Shown piece after piece: positions 11,932-23,507 of a DNA stretch of 64,000 bases. The notes beneath the pieces were generated by a model, which worked only from the letters and a program-made list of their open reading frames with translations, searched no databases and had not been told where the DNA came from. The stretch's first letter is position 1. The number at the start of each line of letters is the position of its first letter. Source of the stretch: Liolophura sinensis (taxonomy: Eukaryota; Mollusca; Polyplacophora; Chitonida; Chitonidae); the NCBI RefSeq assembly GCF_032854445.1, contig NC_088295.1, forward strand, positions 57,023,249 to 57,087,248. Direction: 5' to 3'. The position numbers and the translations under genes were made by a program.

Positions 11932-13628
11932 TAGATCAGAATTTGATGGATCCATAGATAAGCTTTGCAAAATACAGGTAGAAATAAAATAACTCCGAAA
12001 GTATGTCTTTAGTATAGTGAATCGATATTTAATTTACGTCATTATCCGGATTGATATGTTTGTACACGGTATGGCTCTAAGGGATTGTATATAAGAACAC
12101 GGTCCACCGAGTACATACGAATCAACGAGAACACAATAGCAAAAGCATGAGAGTGCATTTTCCATGGAGCGGAGTCCCAACAAACGCTTGATCAGCCACA
12201 GCCTTGCGTCAGAGATTTGTCTGAGGTTCTCGAGGCGCTGTGGTTTCCTCCATCCATACTCCATACCGCGTTAATATCAAAGGTTAGAGAAATATATAAT
12301 GCGTAGGATGTATAACGCATGCATCAACCCAATAATTAAATAAAAGAGCAAGAGGTCGTTATATATGTGTAGACTCATTTAATGATGGTATGATACGACG
12401 TTGGTTAATGCGTCGGCCTGTCCTGGCTGATTGATTTATACAGTTGATTAACAGTGCAAAGGCCCCTACGTTTAAAATCAAATTTACGATCAATAAAATT
12501 GATGTCGTCATTTTGCAACTCTGAGTGCTCATTACGCAATCCAATGTCACAAGAAATCCATAGATCTCTATATACGGGCATGCGCGCTTGTGTCCTTGAG
12601 TTGATTTGATGGCCCAGATTCACGAGCGATGAGAGACATTTGAGCCAAATATGAAATAGAACATTCATATTACTGCTGACAGACATGTATCAGAGCTGAT
12701 CAAACTTTTAACTGCAGTCTTTGCATTTTAATGGCATTATTACTTTATACAATTCTCCATCCTATCTATGTTTTAAGCCAAGCTTATGTATATAGTGAAA
12801 TACTTTCGACCTTTAAGTGTCACGAGCGCTATAGCTGTGGTGTGCATAGTATCTAACGTCATATGCAGATATGCCAAAAAAAACACGGCCAATGTTCAGA
12901 AAAGATTTTTGCACATTGACAGTGTAGGTGTATTGCGCTGTTTATGACGCAGAATAAAACGTTGGTGGGATTGGATACAGATCAATTTCTGTGGACATGC
13001 GTGCAATTGTATCTGTCTCATTTAGAAAGAGCTGTACATGTAGCACATCGTATATGTAGACCTACTGTACATGCATTTCTATCCACAAGATACAGATTTC
13101 AAAGAAATTTGAGAATACTACATAATCAGATCAGAAGCAATATTTTGCATTTTTTTAGACAATCAGAGCTGTATGGCCCGGTTGTAAAAGTGTATTAACT
13201 AATACCAGTATTAATCATATATTTACGATTTTACCAAAACCCAGCAATCCATACAGTTGTACAAATGGAACAGCTGCAGATTTAGTTCATATTTAATATA
13301 CTGTTTCACAATTATTCTTCCGCCAAGTACAAGAAATTGAAGACTTTAAAGGTTTAAAGTCAATTCTGGTGTTAAGTTTAAAGACTGTTTTGGACAACCG
13401 GGCACAGCTTATTAACGGACGCTTTGGTTAATCAAATGCTGATTTCTACACGTTTAAGTCATTAAAGTTTTCTATTAGTCAAATGAATTGACGAAAATCA
13501 AAATTGCTATTATTACTTTTTGTTAACATTTGCACTTTTCGCCGTTGCCTATAATTAAGTGCGGTATTACAAATATTGCAGTTGTAACTGAAACTTCTTT
13601 TTAAAAGACAAAAATATGTACATTGCAT

Positions 13629-13812
13629 AGCGCCCTTGCTGGATCAGACGGTTATGGTCTTAATGCATGCAAGTGTCAAGTCCTAGATTATATGAAGTAG
13701 CGTGTTCGAATCCAACTCTTACTGGGTTAACGGCAGCTTTCAGTCAGGAGGTTTGTCAGGTAACTACAAAAAGTCGGTGGTTTGCTCCGGAAACTCTAGT
13801 TTCCTCCACATA
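13629..13812 (+). mobile_element. tRNA-headed SINE (different subfamily)
   Basis: It starts GCGCCCTTGCTGGATCAGAC (A-box-like) and has a good B box, GTGTTCGAATCCAACTC, near 13702-13718. A body follows with GGTGGTTTGCTCCGGAAACT and TTTCCTCCACATATAAAACT. It abuts an oppositely oriented family 1 SINE. There is no evidence that it is active. Confidence 0.65.
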
Positions 13813-13818
13813 TAAAAC

Positions 13819-13981
13819 TTATTTGATTGATGTTTTACTCCATACTCAATAATATTTCACTTACACGAAAGCGGCCAACATTATGGTGAGAGGAAACCGG
13901 GCACAGTCCGGGGGAAACCCACGGCCAGCCACAGGTTGCTGCAAGACCTTCCCACGTACGGCCGGAGAGGAAGCCAGCATG
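13819..13981 (-). mobile_element. SINE family 1, head-less copy
   Basis: Shared body (GATGTTTTACTCCATACTCA, then GGAAACCGGGCACAGTCC, CACAGGTTGCTGC, GGCCGGAGAGGAAGCCAGCA). The tRNA-like head is missing, and AAAATAAATAAAT follows directly at 13982. It lies tail-to-tail with the preceding SINE. Confidence 0.85.
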
Positions 13982-14830
13982 AAAATAAATAAATTCATAT
14001 ACGATGACGGTCAGGATAAATGGGTGGCACGCACCTGCATGGCAAAGTCCCGTGTGATTATATCATATAGGAATATGTATGTATGCATGGCGTCGAAACA
14101 ATAGCGCTTGCAGGATGTTGTAACCATGCACATGTGTGCCCTGAATAGGTAAGAAAGTATGATATAGTCAACAGTGTGAAGCCATATGCTCCTATATAGC
14201 GATCTTGCCTAATGTGATATAACGCCTTCAAGGTGATCAGCATCACACTCGATGTGAGGCACATGTGGTGCAGCTGCTATCCAATTAAAATCGGGATGCA
14301 TATCAAGCCATCCCTCAGTCTGAACATATTTATTTGTCACACCATGATCTGTAATAAGTTTTTGTGGAATTAATTTCGCTGTATTCGCGTATTTCAATAG
14401 AGTACACATTTACGTGCACAGGTTGCTCTATAATGAAAGGCTATGTCGCCATACCACGTTTTTATCGCGATTTTACAAGTGTTTAGAGGTCCTCATGTCA
14501 TCAACTGTACAGATAAGAGCAAATCAGCTGATCTTTGTCTGACCCACATTACAGTATAATACATATATGTTTATATAGTGTACATATACATACGGGTCTA
14601 TTAGCGCTGACTGGATTTTACGTCATAAGGCCGCGAAAGCCATGAAGCTGCCGACGCTGGCGGCAAAGACACGGCCCCATTGATCATGAAGCCAAAGGGC
14701 CCGGAATCTCAATGCCATCTTAGACTTAAGTTAAAATTCCTATCACTAAACTTGAGATGTTTATTCCCGTTATTTTAGCTGATATTTGTTTTACAGTAAC
14801 TTGCCCATAATTTATTTCGTCAAGATTCCT

Positions 14831-14935
14831 GTGGGCTCTGCCGGGCTTCCGCGCACCTTAATGCCAGCCCCTTTCGTCTAAGTGAAATATTCTGGAGTAC
14901 GGCGAAAAGAACGAATCAAACAAATAAGTAAATTC
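14831..14935 (+). mobile_element. SINE family 1, 3' half
   Basis: GTGGGCTCTGCCGGGCTTCC through AAGTGAAATATTCTGGAGTA to AATCAAACAAATAAGTAAAT. The head is missing and the body has several deletions. Confidence 0.75.
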
Positions 14936-15352
14936 TTTGTCATGCAATATTTTGACATTATTCCATGAGAAATAACAATTTCAAAGTGATTTGGAATTTT
15001 GACTTAAATCTAAGAGTGCTTCACGATCTCGGGATCTGTCACGTATAAGGCCGCAAGAGAACTATGCAGCTGACTCTTGAGCCGAACACGTGACATCATT
15101 GGTCACGGTTCCCCTGACGTATAAGGCCACGGGAGAGTCATGCAGTTGACGCTGGTGCCGAACACACAGCCTCACTGGTCACAGGCCTTCTGACATTCAA
15201 GGCCGCGGGAGAGTCATGCTGGTGAAGGGGAAGCCGAACACGCGGCGTCATTGTTCACGAACCTCCTGACGCACAAGGCCACGAGAAAACCATGCAGCTG
15301 ACGCTGGTGCCGAACACACAGCCTCATTGGTCACAGGCCTCCTGACGTTCAA

Positions 15353-15604
15353 TTTATTTATTTATTTAATTGATTGGTGTTTTACGCCGTATTCAAGAAC
15401 TTTTCACTTATACGACGGCGGCCAGCATTATGGTGGGAGGAAACCGGGCTGAGCCCGGGGGAAACCCACGACCATCCGCAGGTTGCTGGCAGACCTTCCC
15501 ACATACGCCCGGAGAGGAAGCCAGCATGAGTTGGGCTTTAACTTACAGCGACCGCATTGGCGAGAGACTCCTGGGTCACTACGCTATGCTGGCGCGCTAA
15601 CCAA
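15353..15604 (-). mobile_element. SINE family 1 inserted in the 76-bp array, perfect 12-bp target duplication
   Basis: A complete minus-strand copy: (TTTA)n tail on the left, body, then TCACAGCGACCGCATTGG and a head ending GGCGCGCTAACCAA. The flanks CCTGACGTTCAA at 15341-15352 and 15605-15616 are identical, and the repeat array continues in register after it. This dates the insertion as later than the array expansion. Two open frames here are by-products. Confidence 0.95.
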
Positions 15605-16959
15605 CCTGACGTTCAAGGCCGCGGAAGAGCCATGCTTGTGAAGCTGGAGCAAAAAACAAACGGCCTCATTGTTCACGAACCTCCTGACGGATAAGGCCGC
15701 GGGAGAACCATGCTGCTGACACTGGAGCCGAACACAGGGTTTCAGTGATCTCGGGCCTCCTGACGTATAAGGCCTCAGGAGAACCACACAGCTGGCGCTG
15801 AAGATGAACACGTGGTCTCAGTGATCACGGATCTCCTGACGTATAAGGCCGCAGGAGAATCATACAGCTGACGCTGGAGCCGAACACATGGTCTCAATGG
15901 TCACGGCTCTCCTGACATATAAGGCCGCTGGAGAGTCATGCAGCTGACGCTGAAGATGAACACGTGGTCTCAGTGATCACGGGTCTCCTGACGTATAAGG
16001 CCTCAGGAGAACCATACAGCTGACGCTGGAGCCGAACACATGGTCTCCTTGGTCACAGTGCTCCTGAAGTATAACGCCGCAGGAGAGTCATGCAGCTGAC
16101 GCTACATTATGTTAATTTTAAAATAAACAATTAATATTTAAGTTCAGATTACGCAGGTGACATATTTATTCGGTCGTAATGCCATCTTCCAAAAGATGGC
16201 TAACAGTTTCCATATGTAAATAATCACATAAAAATGACAATATTTAGCTATAGAGACTATATCTGCGATTCATTATGGTAACTGATATATTACACAGAAG
16301 TGGGGAAGGTGGATGGTTGGGGGTGGGGTGGTGGTGGGAGGCGGTTGATCGCAAAAGCGATTGTAAATGAGTATTGAAATGGAGATGATTAATGATGTGA
16401 AGATCGGGTGGAGCATGCTCCCCTAGTAAAGATCAATTAAAAATATTACTCATCGTATTGCAGTGTTTGTCAAGACTGTGAATCAAATCTATTGTTATAT
16501 ACTGATTTCAAAACCTGTACATATTAAAAAATATATAACCTTTGCTATAGGTCTATGTTTTTAGATTATATAACAGATGAAAGTATCATGATAATTTGAA
16601 TGGATGACAGAAACAGTAATATATTATCTCTGTTCCCCTAACATCAAAGAGCAGAATACATCGTCAGCAATTATGGCGGTATAAATATTTTATTACTTGT
16701 TAATAGTTCGGTAGATAATCAACACCGTACCGCTTGCGGCATTGAAGTGTAACATTCCAATTAGAGTTATCTCCCCCTGAATTTATGCACTGAACGTAGT
16801 GGATATATTTACATGTGTAAGATCCCGTATATTCTCTGGGTGCATGGGATTATGAATGATACATATGATACATATACACAAGTAATGCGCATGCGTGAAA
16901 AAACAAAAAAAAACATGTTATAAATCAAATATATACAATTCCAATATTTAGGCTCTTGA

Positions 16960-17290
16960 AGGGTCACATTTTCTTTCTACCACGAGAAACACGGCTTTGG
17001 TCTTCGGAGTCGGGAGGCCCGGGATGGTTAGCTTTAAAAATGGTACTTCTTGCTAGCTCGCTTGGTGCTCGACACGGAGAGGCTGGAGCAAGTAAACAGG
17101 ACCGGTTGGCCCTGTGTCAATATAATGTGACTGTGTGGGCTGTCATGCCTGGTATCTTTGGCATGATACAGTTTCGGCGGGACTTTGGCGGCTCTCCCAC
17201 AAAAAAAACAGAGCATTTGTTAACACACCTAATGACTCCTCGTCGTCATATAAATGACGTACATCAAAGCCCAAGCATTGATTTACTCAT
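16960..17290 (+). mobile_element. SINE family 2 copy
   Basis: Shares with 22825-23145 the order GGGAGGCCCGGGATG, AAAAATGGTACTTCTTGCTA, ...GCATGATACAGTT, AATGACTCCTCGTCGTCATA and ATGACGTACATCAAAGCCCA. The 3' end is related to the two minus-strand copies at 49215 and 56875. The 132-codon open frame across it is chance reading through the SINE and has no recognisable domain. Confidence 0.75.
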
Positions 17291-18439
17291 TCTTAAGGCG
17301 TACTATATACGTATGGAATATTTGTATAATCAAAAGTGTTCACTTTTCGATTGAGCATATATCATGCTTTAACGCAGTACGCAGTGTCTCAGCGAAAAAA
17401 AAAGAGTCTTTGACAAAAGGAATAGATGTATTTTGTTAAACCATATACTGCAAATTATAAACATATATGTGACGCTAAGTGTTTCCTACGTTGCATGTAA
17501 CCTGGAAAAGTATGGAGTTCAATCCAACCAACATGTTTCTTACGCACATTCTCATCATTACGGTGATATACATGATTTATCAGCTGAATATGGTATAATA
17601 AAGCGGAAAAAAATTATCCATATCAAACTGAATTTTCCTTTTCGAACTTACTGAGTTAAATTTGTATTGGAGGCACGTTTCTGTCTTGGTTGGAAAATGC
17701 CTGTTATGTGTGATACATTTAACAAAATAATCTGCTGCAATGACAGAATATATTCACTCAGACAACAGACTGTAAAATTTAAGACTATTTTTTCGGGATG
17801 ATTTTTATATCAAAGAAAATGTCAAAACAACCACTAGATGTGCATTGTACGAAAGTCTATGACGATTATACGTGTTAAGACGATGGTGTTGGATTAAGCC
17901 TATCGAGCCTTTACAACCTTTCTCCATGCTCTCTTCTCCTGCTCCAGAAGGAGAAACAGAAGCCGCTACATGAGTGGAAAAGTCGACGGTATATCATGGG
18001 CAACTACACGGGAACATTTACCACGATGTCTCGCGTTCTCGAGGCCCACGCTCATACAGGGAAAAGCTCTGCAATCGAAGTCAGCGTTAAATTCACACTC
18101 CTTACAGAACATGCGTCGCTCTCTACGTTCGCTTTACTTCACTGCCGCCCCTAGCAAATTTTTTTTTTACAGAAATCTTAAACGACGCCGAGGTCACAGG
18201 GGTCACAACGATGAGACAGGAAGCGATGTCAGATCTACCTCCCCCCCCCCCCCACCAAAAAAAAAAGCTCTCAGCAAGTCTCAGCATTTGTTTCTGATAA
18301 TACTGAATACAAATGTATCGTCTTTATCTAAAGTATGCACATCATGATGCTAACTTACAACTGAAACAATTTAATTGATAAAAAAAAACAACAACAACAT
18401 CACACCGTTTCCGAAACTTAACTTCTTTTCTCAGTCCTG

Positions 18440-18542
18440 TTTTACTGGTGTTTTACTCAAAAATATTTCACTTACTCGACGGTGGCTATCATTATGGTGG
18501 GAGGATACCGGGCAGAACTTGGAAGAAACCTGCGGCCATCCG
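18440..18542 (-). mobile_element. SINE family 1, fragment
   Basis: TTTACTGGTGTTTTACTCAA, then TTCACTTACTCGACGGTGGC and TTATGGTGGGAGGATACCGG. Diverged, with head and tail missing. Confidence 0.75.
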
Positions 18543-19285
18543 ACGTATACAACATGTATATACGACCACAAACGATTTGTTTTACTCCTTTGTTTCTGTT
18601 ACAGGACAGCGATTTAAAGCTCTAAACGTTCACAAATGCCAATCCACATCCCTTTCGGCGCTGCACGAGTCATAAAGGAAAAAAGTAGCATATTCCATAC
18701 ACATTGAAAACAGAAAAAAGGATAGTTAAATTCACTATGCCAAAAATGTAACTTTCTAAAAAAGAATTTAGCAAGGCGTTAAACAAAACTTAAATGAATA
18801 AATAATTAAATAGCAAATGTAACATCCAGCCTTATACTTCTAGAAAATTAAAACTATCGATAGACGACAACGTGTGCTCTCAAACAGGATTCACGTATTA
18901 AAGCTGGAGTAACCATTTATCAACCTTTCCATGGTTTTCCTTTTGCATATACTTCAAATTCTGACGTTCATAATGACAAATTTCACTAAAAATCCCTCTG
19001 AATTATTGTAAATCAGTAAAAACTTAAAAATTGCGAATGACACTAAGAGGCCACCGTACAATCCCTTTATGGCAGTCATCATACACGTGTTATAACCGGT
19101 ACGTATCTACCGTTATCAAGTTCCATCCTTACATTCATCTGTTAGCTTTAAAGAACCATTGCATTGAAAGTCTGTGAAAGGAATACATCCGCCGTCTATA
19201 TAGATTCTACAGAATTCTTTGTCATGTATTTATTCAATGTTTGAATGATCCCTTGATGGATTAGTGTTAAAGGCCTTACTCATGT

Positions 19286-19548
19286 TTTTTTTTTTTTTTT
19301 TTTTTTGATTGGTGTTTTACGCCGTACTCAAGAATATTTCACTTATACGACGGCGGCCAGCATTATGGTGGGTGGAAACCGGGCAGAGCCCGGGGGAAAC
19401 CCACGACCATCCGCAGGTTGCTGGCAGACCTTCTCACGTACGGCCGCCAGCATGAGCTAGACTTGAACTCACAGCGACCGCATTGGTGAGAGACTCCTGG
19501 GTCATTACGCTGCGCTAGCGCTTTAACCGACTGAGCCACGGAGGCCCC
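19286..19548 (-). mobile_element. SINE family 1, full length, perfect 12-bp target duplication
   Basis: This is the best preserved copy. The minus strand reads GGGGCCTCCGTGGCTCAGTC (A-box region), then GGTCGCTGTGAGTTCAAGTC (B box), the body, AGTACGGCGTAAAACACC, and a tail that is a pure A run of about 22. The flanks CCTTACTCATGT at 19274-19285 and 19549-19560 are identical. The tail is A-only rather than (AAAT)n. Confidence 0.95.
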
Positions 19549-19646
19549 CCTTACTCATGTATTTTAATCTTATACTAAGGCGGCCATGTTTATGGGTGGA
19601 CATAGATTTAGTTTTGAAATTTTGAATTATCATTTCTCGGATTGCA

Positions 19647-19647
<1 letters not shown>

Positions 19648-19706
<59 letters not shown>
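19648..19706. repeat. (TA)n microsatellite
   Basis: About 29 uninterrupted TA units. It abuts the left end of the TIR element at 19707, which itself begins within a TATAT context. Confidence 0.97.
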
Positions 19707-19708
<2 letters not shown>

Positions 19709-20323
19709 TGTGGGCATAAAAACATGGGGGCGTACTTTGACAAACTCTCCGCAACCCTCTTACGTCAGCTTCTAAAAATCTACACACTCAAAAGCCATTA
19801 CGTCCTGTGTATACAGAACTATTTTCGATTTCATCCTTTATGATTTCTGTTCATGGGAACAAAATCAAAATAGAGTCAAAAACGCATGTTCCGGACATTT
19901 CAAAATGATGTTCTACATAGTTTTACTTGAAAAGGTGGTCAATTCCTTGTCTGCCGCAGAGAAAACCATCTCGATTCAGCAAAACCTGTGCCTATTTCGC
20001 AGAAGGGTTTCTCTGACATTAGAGCCAGACAATTTTTCCAGATGACACTGGATTGATGCGTGTCACACAGGCGCAGCGTGCGCTCTACTCATGACACCTG
20101 ACAGGTAATGCAATGTGGGTCACCGGAACGTGTGTTTTTGAGGCTATGTTTTGATTTTTACCCTGTGTACAGACTACTCAAGCTACGACCTTGGAAATTG
20201 GTCAGTATATTAACAAAATCATGCCATTTGATGAGTCTAAAGTATGAAAGGGTTTGGACAAAGGATAATGGAGCAATGCAGCATGAAAGTAGGGCCCATT
20301 TTTTCAATGCCCACCCGATATAT
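19707..20323 (+). mobile_element. 617-bp nonautonomous DNA element, copy A
   Basis: The left end, CGTGTGGGCATAAAAACATG, pairs as an inverted repeat with the right end (AAAAAATGGGC in reverse complement, with the terminus CATTTTTTCAATGCCCACCCG), and both ends sit in TATAT context. The interior matches the inverted copy at 51840-52433 along nearly its whole length. Landmarks are TCAAAAACGCATGTTCCGGA, TTTCAAAATGATGTTCTACA, CAGCAAAACCTGTGCCTATT and TCATGACACCTGACAGGT. No transposase frame is present. A TA target site is suggested but cannot be proven next to a (TA)n tract. Confidence 0.8.
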
Positions 20324-20325
20324 AC

Positions 20326-20441
20326 CGTGGGCTTCTCCCGGGCTCTGCCCGGTTCCCTGCCACCATAATGCTTACCGCCGTCGTACAAGTGAAATATTCT
20401 TGAGTACGGCGCAAAACACCATTCAAATAAATAAATAAAAA
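20326..20441 (+). mobile_element. SINE family 1, 3' half
   Basis: CGTGGGCTTCTCCCGGGCTC through AAGTGAAATATTCTTGAGTA and CGGCGCAAAACACCATTCAA to a (AAAT)n tail. It begins immediately after the right end of element A. Confidence 0.85.
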
Positions 20442-22410
20442 TAGCGTGTATGTAACTTGCTTTGCCGCGTCTACTAGTTCCTGTAGGCTGTGTAACGATT
20501 TCTACCAACGTCACAAGTTAATTAATACAAAACCTGATTTGTCAAGGGCAATTGAATACATCAAAACGCTTTCACTTTCAATTTGTTAAATCTGTATGAT
20601 AACGTACAGTTCATCTCTTGAAGTTAAATACGGAAGAAGCGTCTAGAATCTTTGGAACCATGCTTCATAATTGCATCCAATGTTTAACCCTGGGATATCA
20701 GTCCAAAATTAAAGCTCCATATTTATCTATGAAAAACTGAACATGTTTTTTGACATTTCAGATTTGAGTGCTTCTATCATAGGGACGTACATGTATTCTC
20801 TCGCTGTTTCCATAAAATAAAAGAGGTCAAAATTTTTCTTTCATACGCTATACACCCCAACAGTGTCAAGGTTATCTCGTTCCACATCACGTACGAGCCT
20901 ATCTACGAGGCTTGACCGTGATGTCATCGAAACGTCAGCATTGGGCTCATATCTATTTATATACAGTGAAGGCTGTCTGGCACGCGCTGAGATGGTGTGT
21001 GTCGGTTAGAGTCGTCTCCCTTGTGATCTATTCAGCCTGTATCCCACATATAAAACAACTTTAGATCGATAAACCTTCCCGCCCACTCATAGGCTGGTGG
21101 ATCGATTTCCACTGCACTTGACTCAAGCAGTCAGTCGTGTCCTGTGACGTTGCAACATTGCGTATAAATTATGCTCAACTTCTATTTTTAGCTCAGACAT
21201 ACGCATTTGGTTCGAAAGAGCGTCGTTTCAATGCCAGTTCGACTAGCGGCACCAAATATAGCCTTTATGCAGTTATTTTTGTTGCTTAGCCCATCAGTGA
21301 CAAGGGTGGAAATCATTTCGTTATATTTATAGGCATTTGTATGTACTAATATAAGCCATAGACGTCAAATCGACCAACGATATTTCCTATATATGTTTAT
21401 TTATAAATGGCTCACTACATTTAATCCATGATTTGGCTCGGAATTAACTTTCATTGTCCACACAATTAACTCGAGTTTCATACTAAATATAAGGTGTTAA
21501 CTATATACGGATATATAGTAAGGTATATGTGAGGGCATGGAATATATAACTGGACCAAAAAAAAATGTATAAAGTAGCATCAAGGGTAAAATTTTAGTCT
21601 GTTTTCGTTCTTATTTATATCTATTAGAAAACGCATGCAAAACAGCTTGAATATTGCTAAGTAATTTTATTTACACGAAGGGTTTGCCTCCGAAGATGTG
21701 TGCGTGTAAGACTAATTATACATTAGTAATTATAAAGCAGAATCCCTTGAACATTTTAATTTATTCCAGGTGATATATTTGGATTACGAATTGTTTTAGG
21801 TTTATACTAAATGTTTTTCTACTGTTAAATTCAAACCTAAAAATAAAATCATCCAAATAGACTATGTTAAGCCTTTGGTTAAAAATATATATAAGTTAAT
21901 AGCACCCCCGAGCCCGAAAGACAGTGACATTTAACGCTAACCAGGGTAGCAGCCCCCACCCCCACCCTCACCAAACCAAACGAAAAAAGAAGAAAAAGCA
22001 ATACTATCCAGTAATGGTTATAAATATATGCTTTAGTGAGAATTGCAAAACTGCGCACATGCATTACCTTTGTTATTGTTTATTATGTGTCTTCAGTCTT
22101 AAAATAACATGCATTCTTACATTTCTTCCGCCGTATACTTGTGTCAGTGACAAAGATAGCGTCACAAGGGTTGCCTGAAATAGAACTGAAAAAGAAAGAA
22201 CCGCATTTGATTTCAAAAGTCGTGGGTGAATCATGTCCAGTAATATAATACCAGACAAAAGACTCTCAATGCATGCGTATATAGAGTTACTACAGCTATT
22301 AGGCCGCACATCAATGAAACATACATCGTGGGAGCAGTTATTAATTGTCTATTTGTTCCTGTCGCCAACACCCATCCAACTGAAGCGAATAATAGCTGCT
22401 TACATGCAAT

Positions 22411-22599
<189 letters not shown>

Positions 22600-22824
22600 G
22601 CGTGAGGAACTTATTCATTTGGCAGGATACTATGATGAAAAAATGTCGGAGAACCTAATCTGATTTGTATGAAGCCGATTTAAACTTACTGTTTTATAAC
22701 AGCAATTAATTCATCAAAGCCTGTTGGCATGTAGCCACGTCAGCCAGAGCCAAAGTCGTTAAAAAAGGAATCTTTTTTTTTTTTTCAGGTGACCACTTCG
22801 ATGCATGATCAGTTGGAAACGCTT

Positions 22825-23145
22825 GCTTCGAAGTTGGGAGACCCAGGATGAAAGCCCGATTTAATAGCAAAGAAAAATGGTACTTGTTTCCTCCTCTCTT
22901 GGAACTCAGCACTCAGAGGTTTAGCAAGGAAAGGAAGAATGGCTGGGCCCATATCAGTATGACTGGGTTGGATGTCATATCTGGTGTCTTCGACATGATA
23001 CTTTAGTGGCGACAGCACTTCCGTGGCAACGACTCGCCCTGTTACAAGGAGACAGGCACGCTTGCACACATCGAATGACTCCTCGTCCTTGCTAACTCAG
23101 TTGTTAAGTGCCACGTAAAAGCTCAAGCATACATATATACATACA
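22825..23145 (+). mobile_element. SINE family 2 copy
   Basis: TTGGGAGACCCAGGATGAAA, AAAAATGGTACTTGTTTCCT, GGTTGGATGTCATATCTGGT, GTCTTCGACATGATACTT and AATGACTCCTCGTCCTTGCT follow in order. The 3' end TTGTTAAGTGCCACGTAAAA runs into a CATACATATATACATACA tail. It is alignable to 16960-17290. Confidence 0.75.
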
Positions 23146-23473
23146 TTTTTTCATGAAGTCCTTCCTTTCCCAACTCCACTTGGATCACAAGCGTTGTACA
23201 AAAGACCGGCCATTTTTTTTCCATCTTTTTTCAGCCTTGGACAGACGACTGGGCAGTTGTTCACACAAGGGACCATGTCATTACAATGCTACGTGCTCTT
23301 GGCGTATGGGTGAAGCTTTGATACATATTCCTTGTTGCACGACAGAAATTGCAATGTCTGGTATTCTGTCGTTTCATGTCAAAATTGAATGACCATTAAT
23401 TCATAAACACGAATGTGGGGATCTTACAAGGATTTCATTTAATCTGTTCACAAGAAATTTATTTAATATTTAA

Positions 23474-23507
23474 ATACGTAAAACACCAATCAAATAAATA
23501 AATAAAT
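23474..23507 (+). mobile_element. SINE family 1, tail remnant
   Basis: AATACGTAAAACACCAATCA followed by (AAAT)n. Only the last 35 bases remain. Confidence 0.65.

Larger units (their letters stand above)
11111..14600. other. Intergenic spacer, part 1
   Basis: CpG frequency is higher than in the flanking gene bodies. No coding exon is recognised. The contents are a long (TA)n tract, two SINE copies near 13.6-14.0 kb, and otherwise unremarkable AT-rich DNA at 11111-11840, 11930-13620 and 14000-14600. The short open frames here (for example 12034-12264, 12405-12686, 12944-13198) have no recognisable similarity, splice context or composition that sets them apart from chance. Confidence 0.7.
14615..16108. 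repeat. 76-bp minisatellite array, interrupted by two SINE copies
   Basis: Units of exactly 76 bases can be placed at 15114, 15190, 15266 and 15342, each starting CTGACGTATAAGGCC or a variant. They continue with GAGAGTCATGCAGCTGACGC, then GAGCCGAACACA and a CCTCATTGGTCACGG-like end. The array resumes after the SINE and runs to about 16108. A diverged unit lies at 14615-14695, separated by ordinary sequence and a SINE piece. Units are GC- and CpG-rich, unlike their surroundings, and diverge by substitutions more than length. No function is known to me. Confidence 0.92.

Noticed and set aside
16956-17354. A 132-codon plus-strand frame
   Set aside because: It covers a SINE family 2 copy alignable with 22825-23145, where the frame is not preserved.
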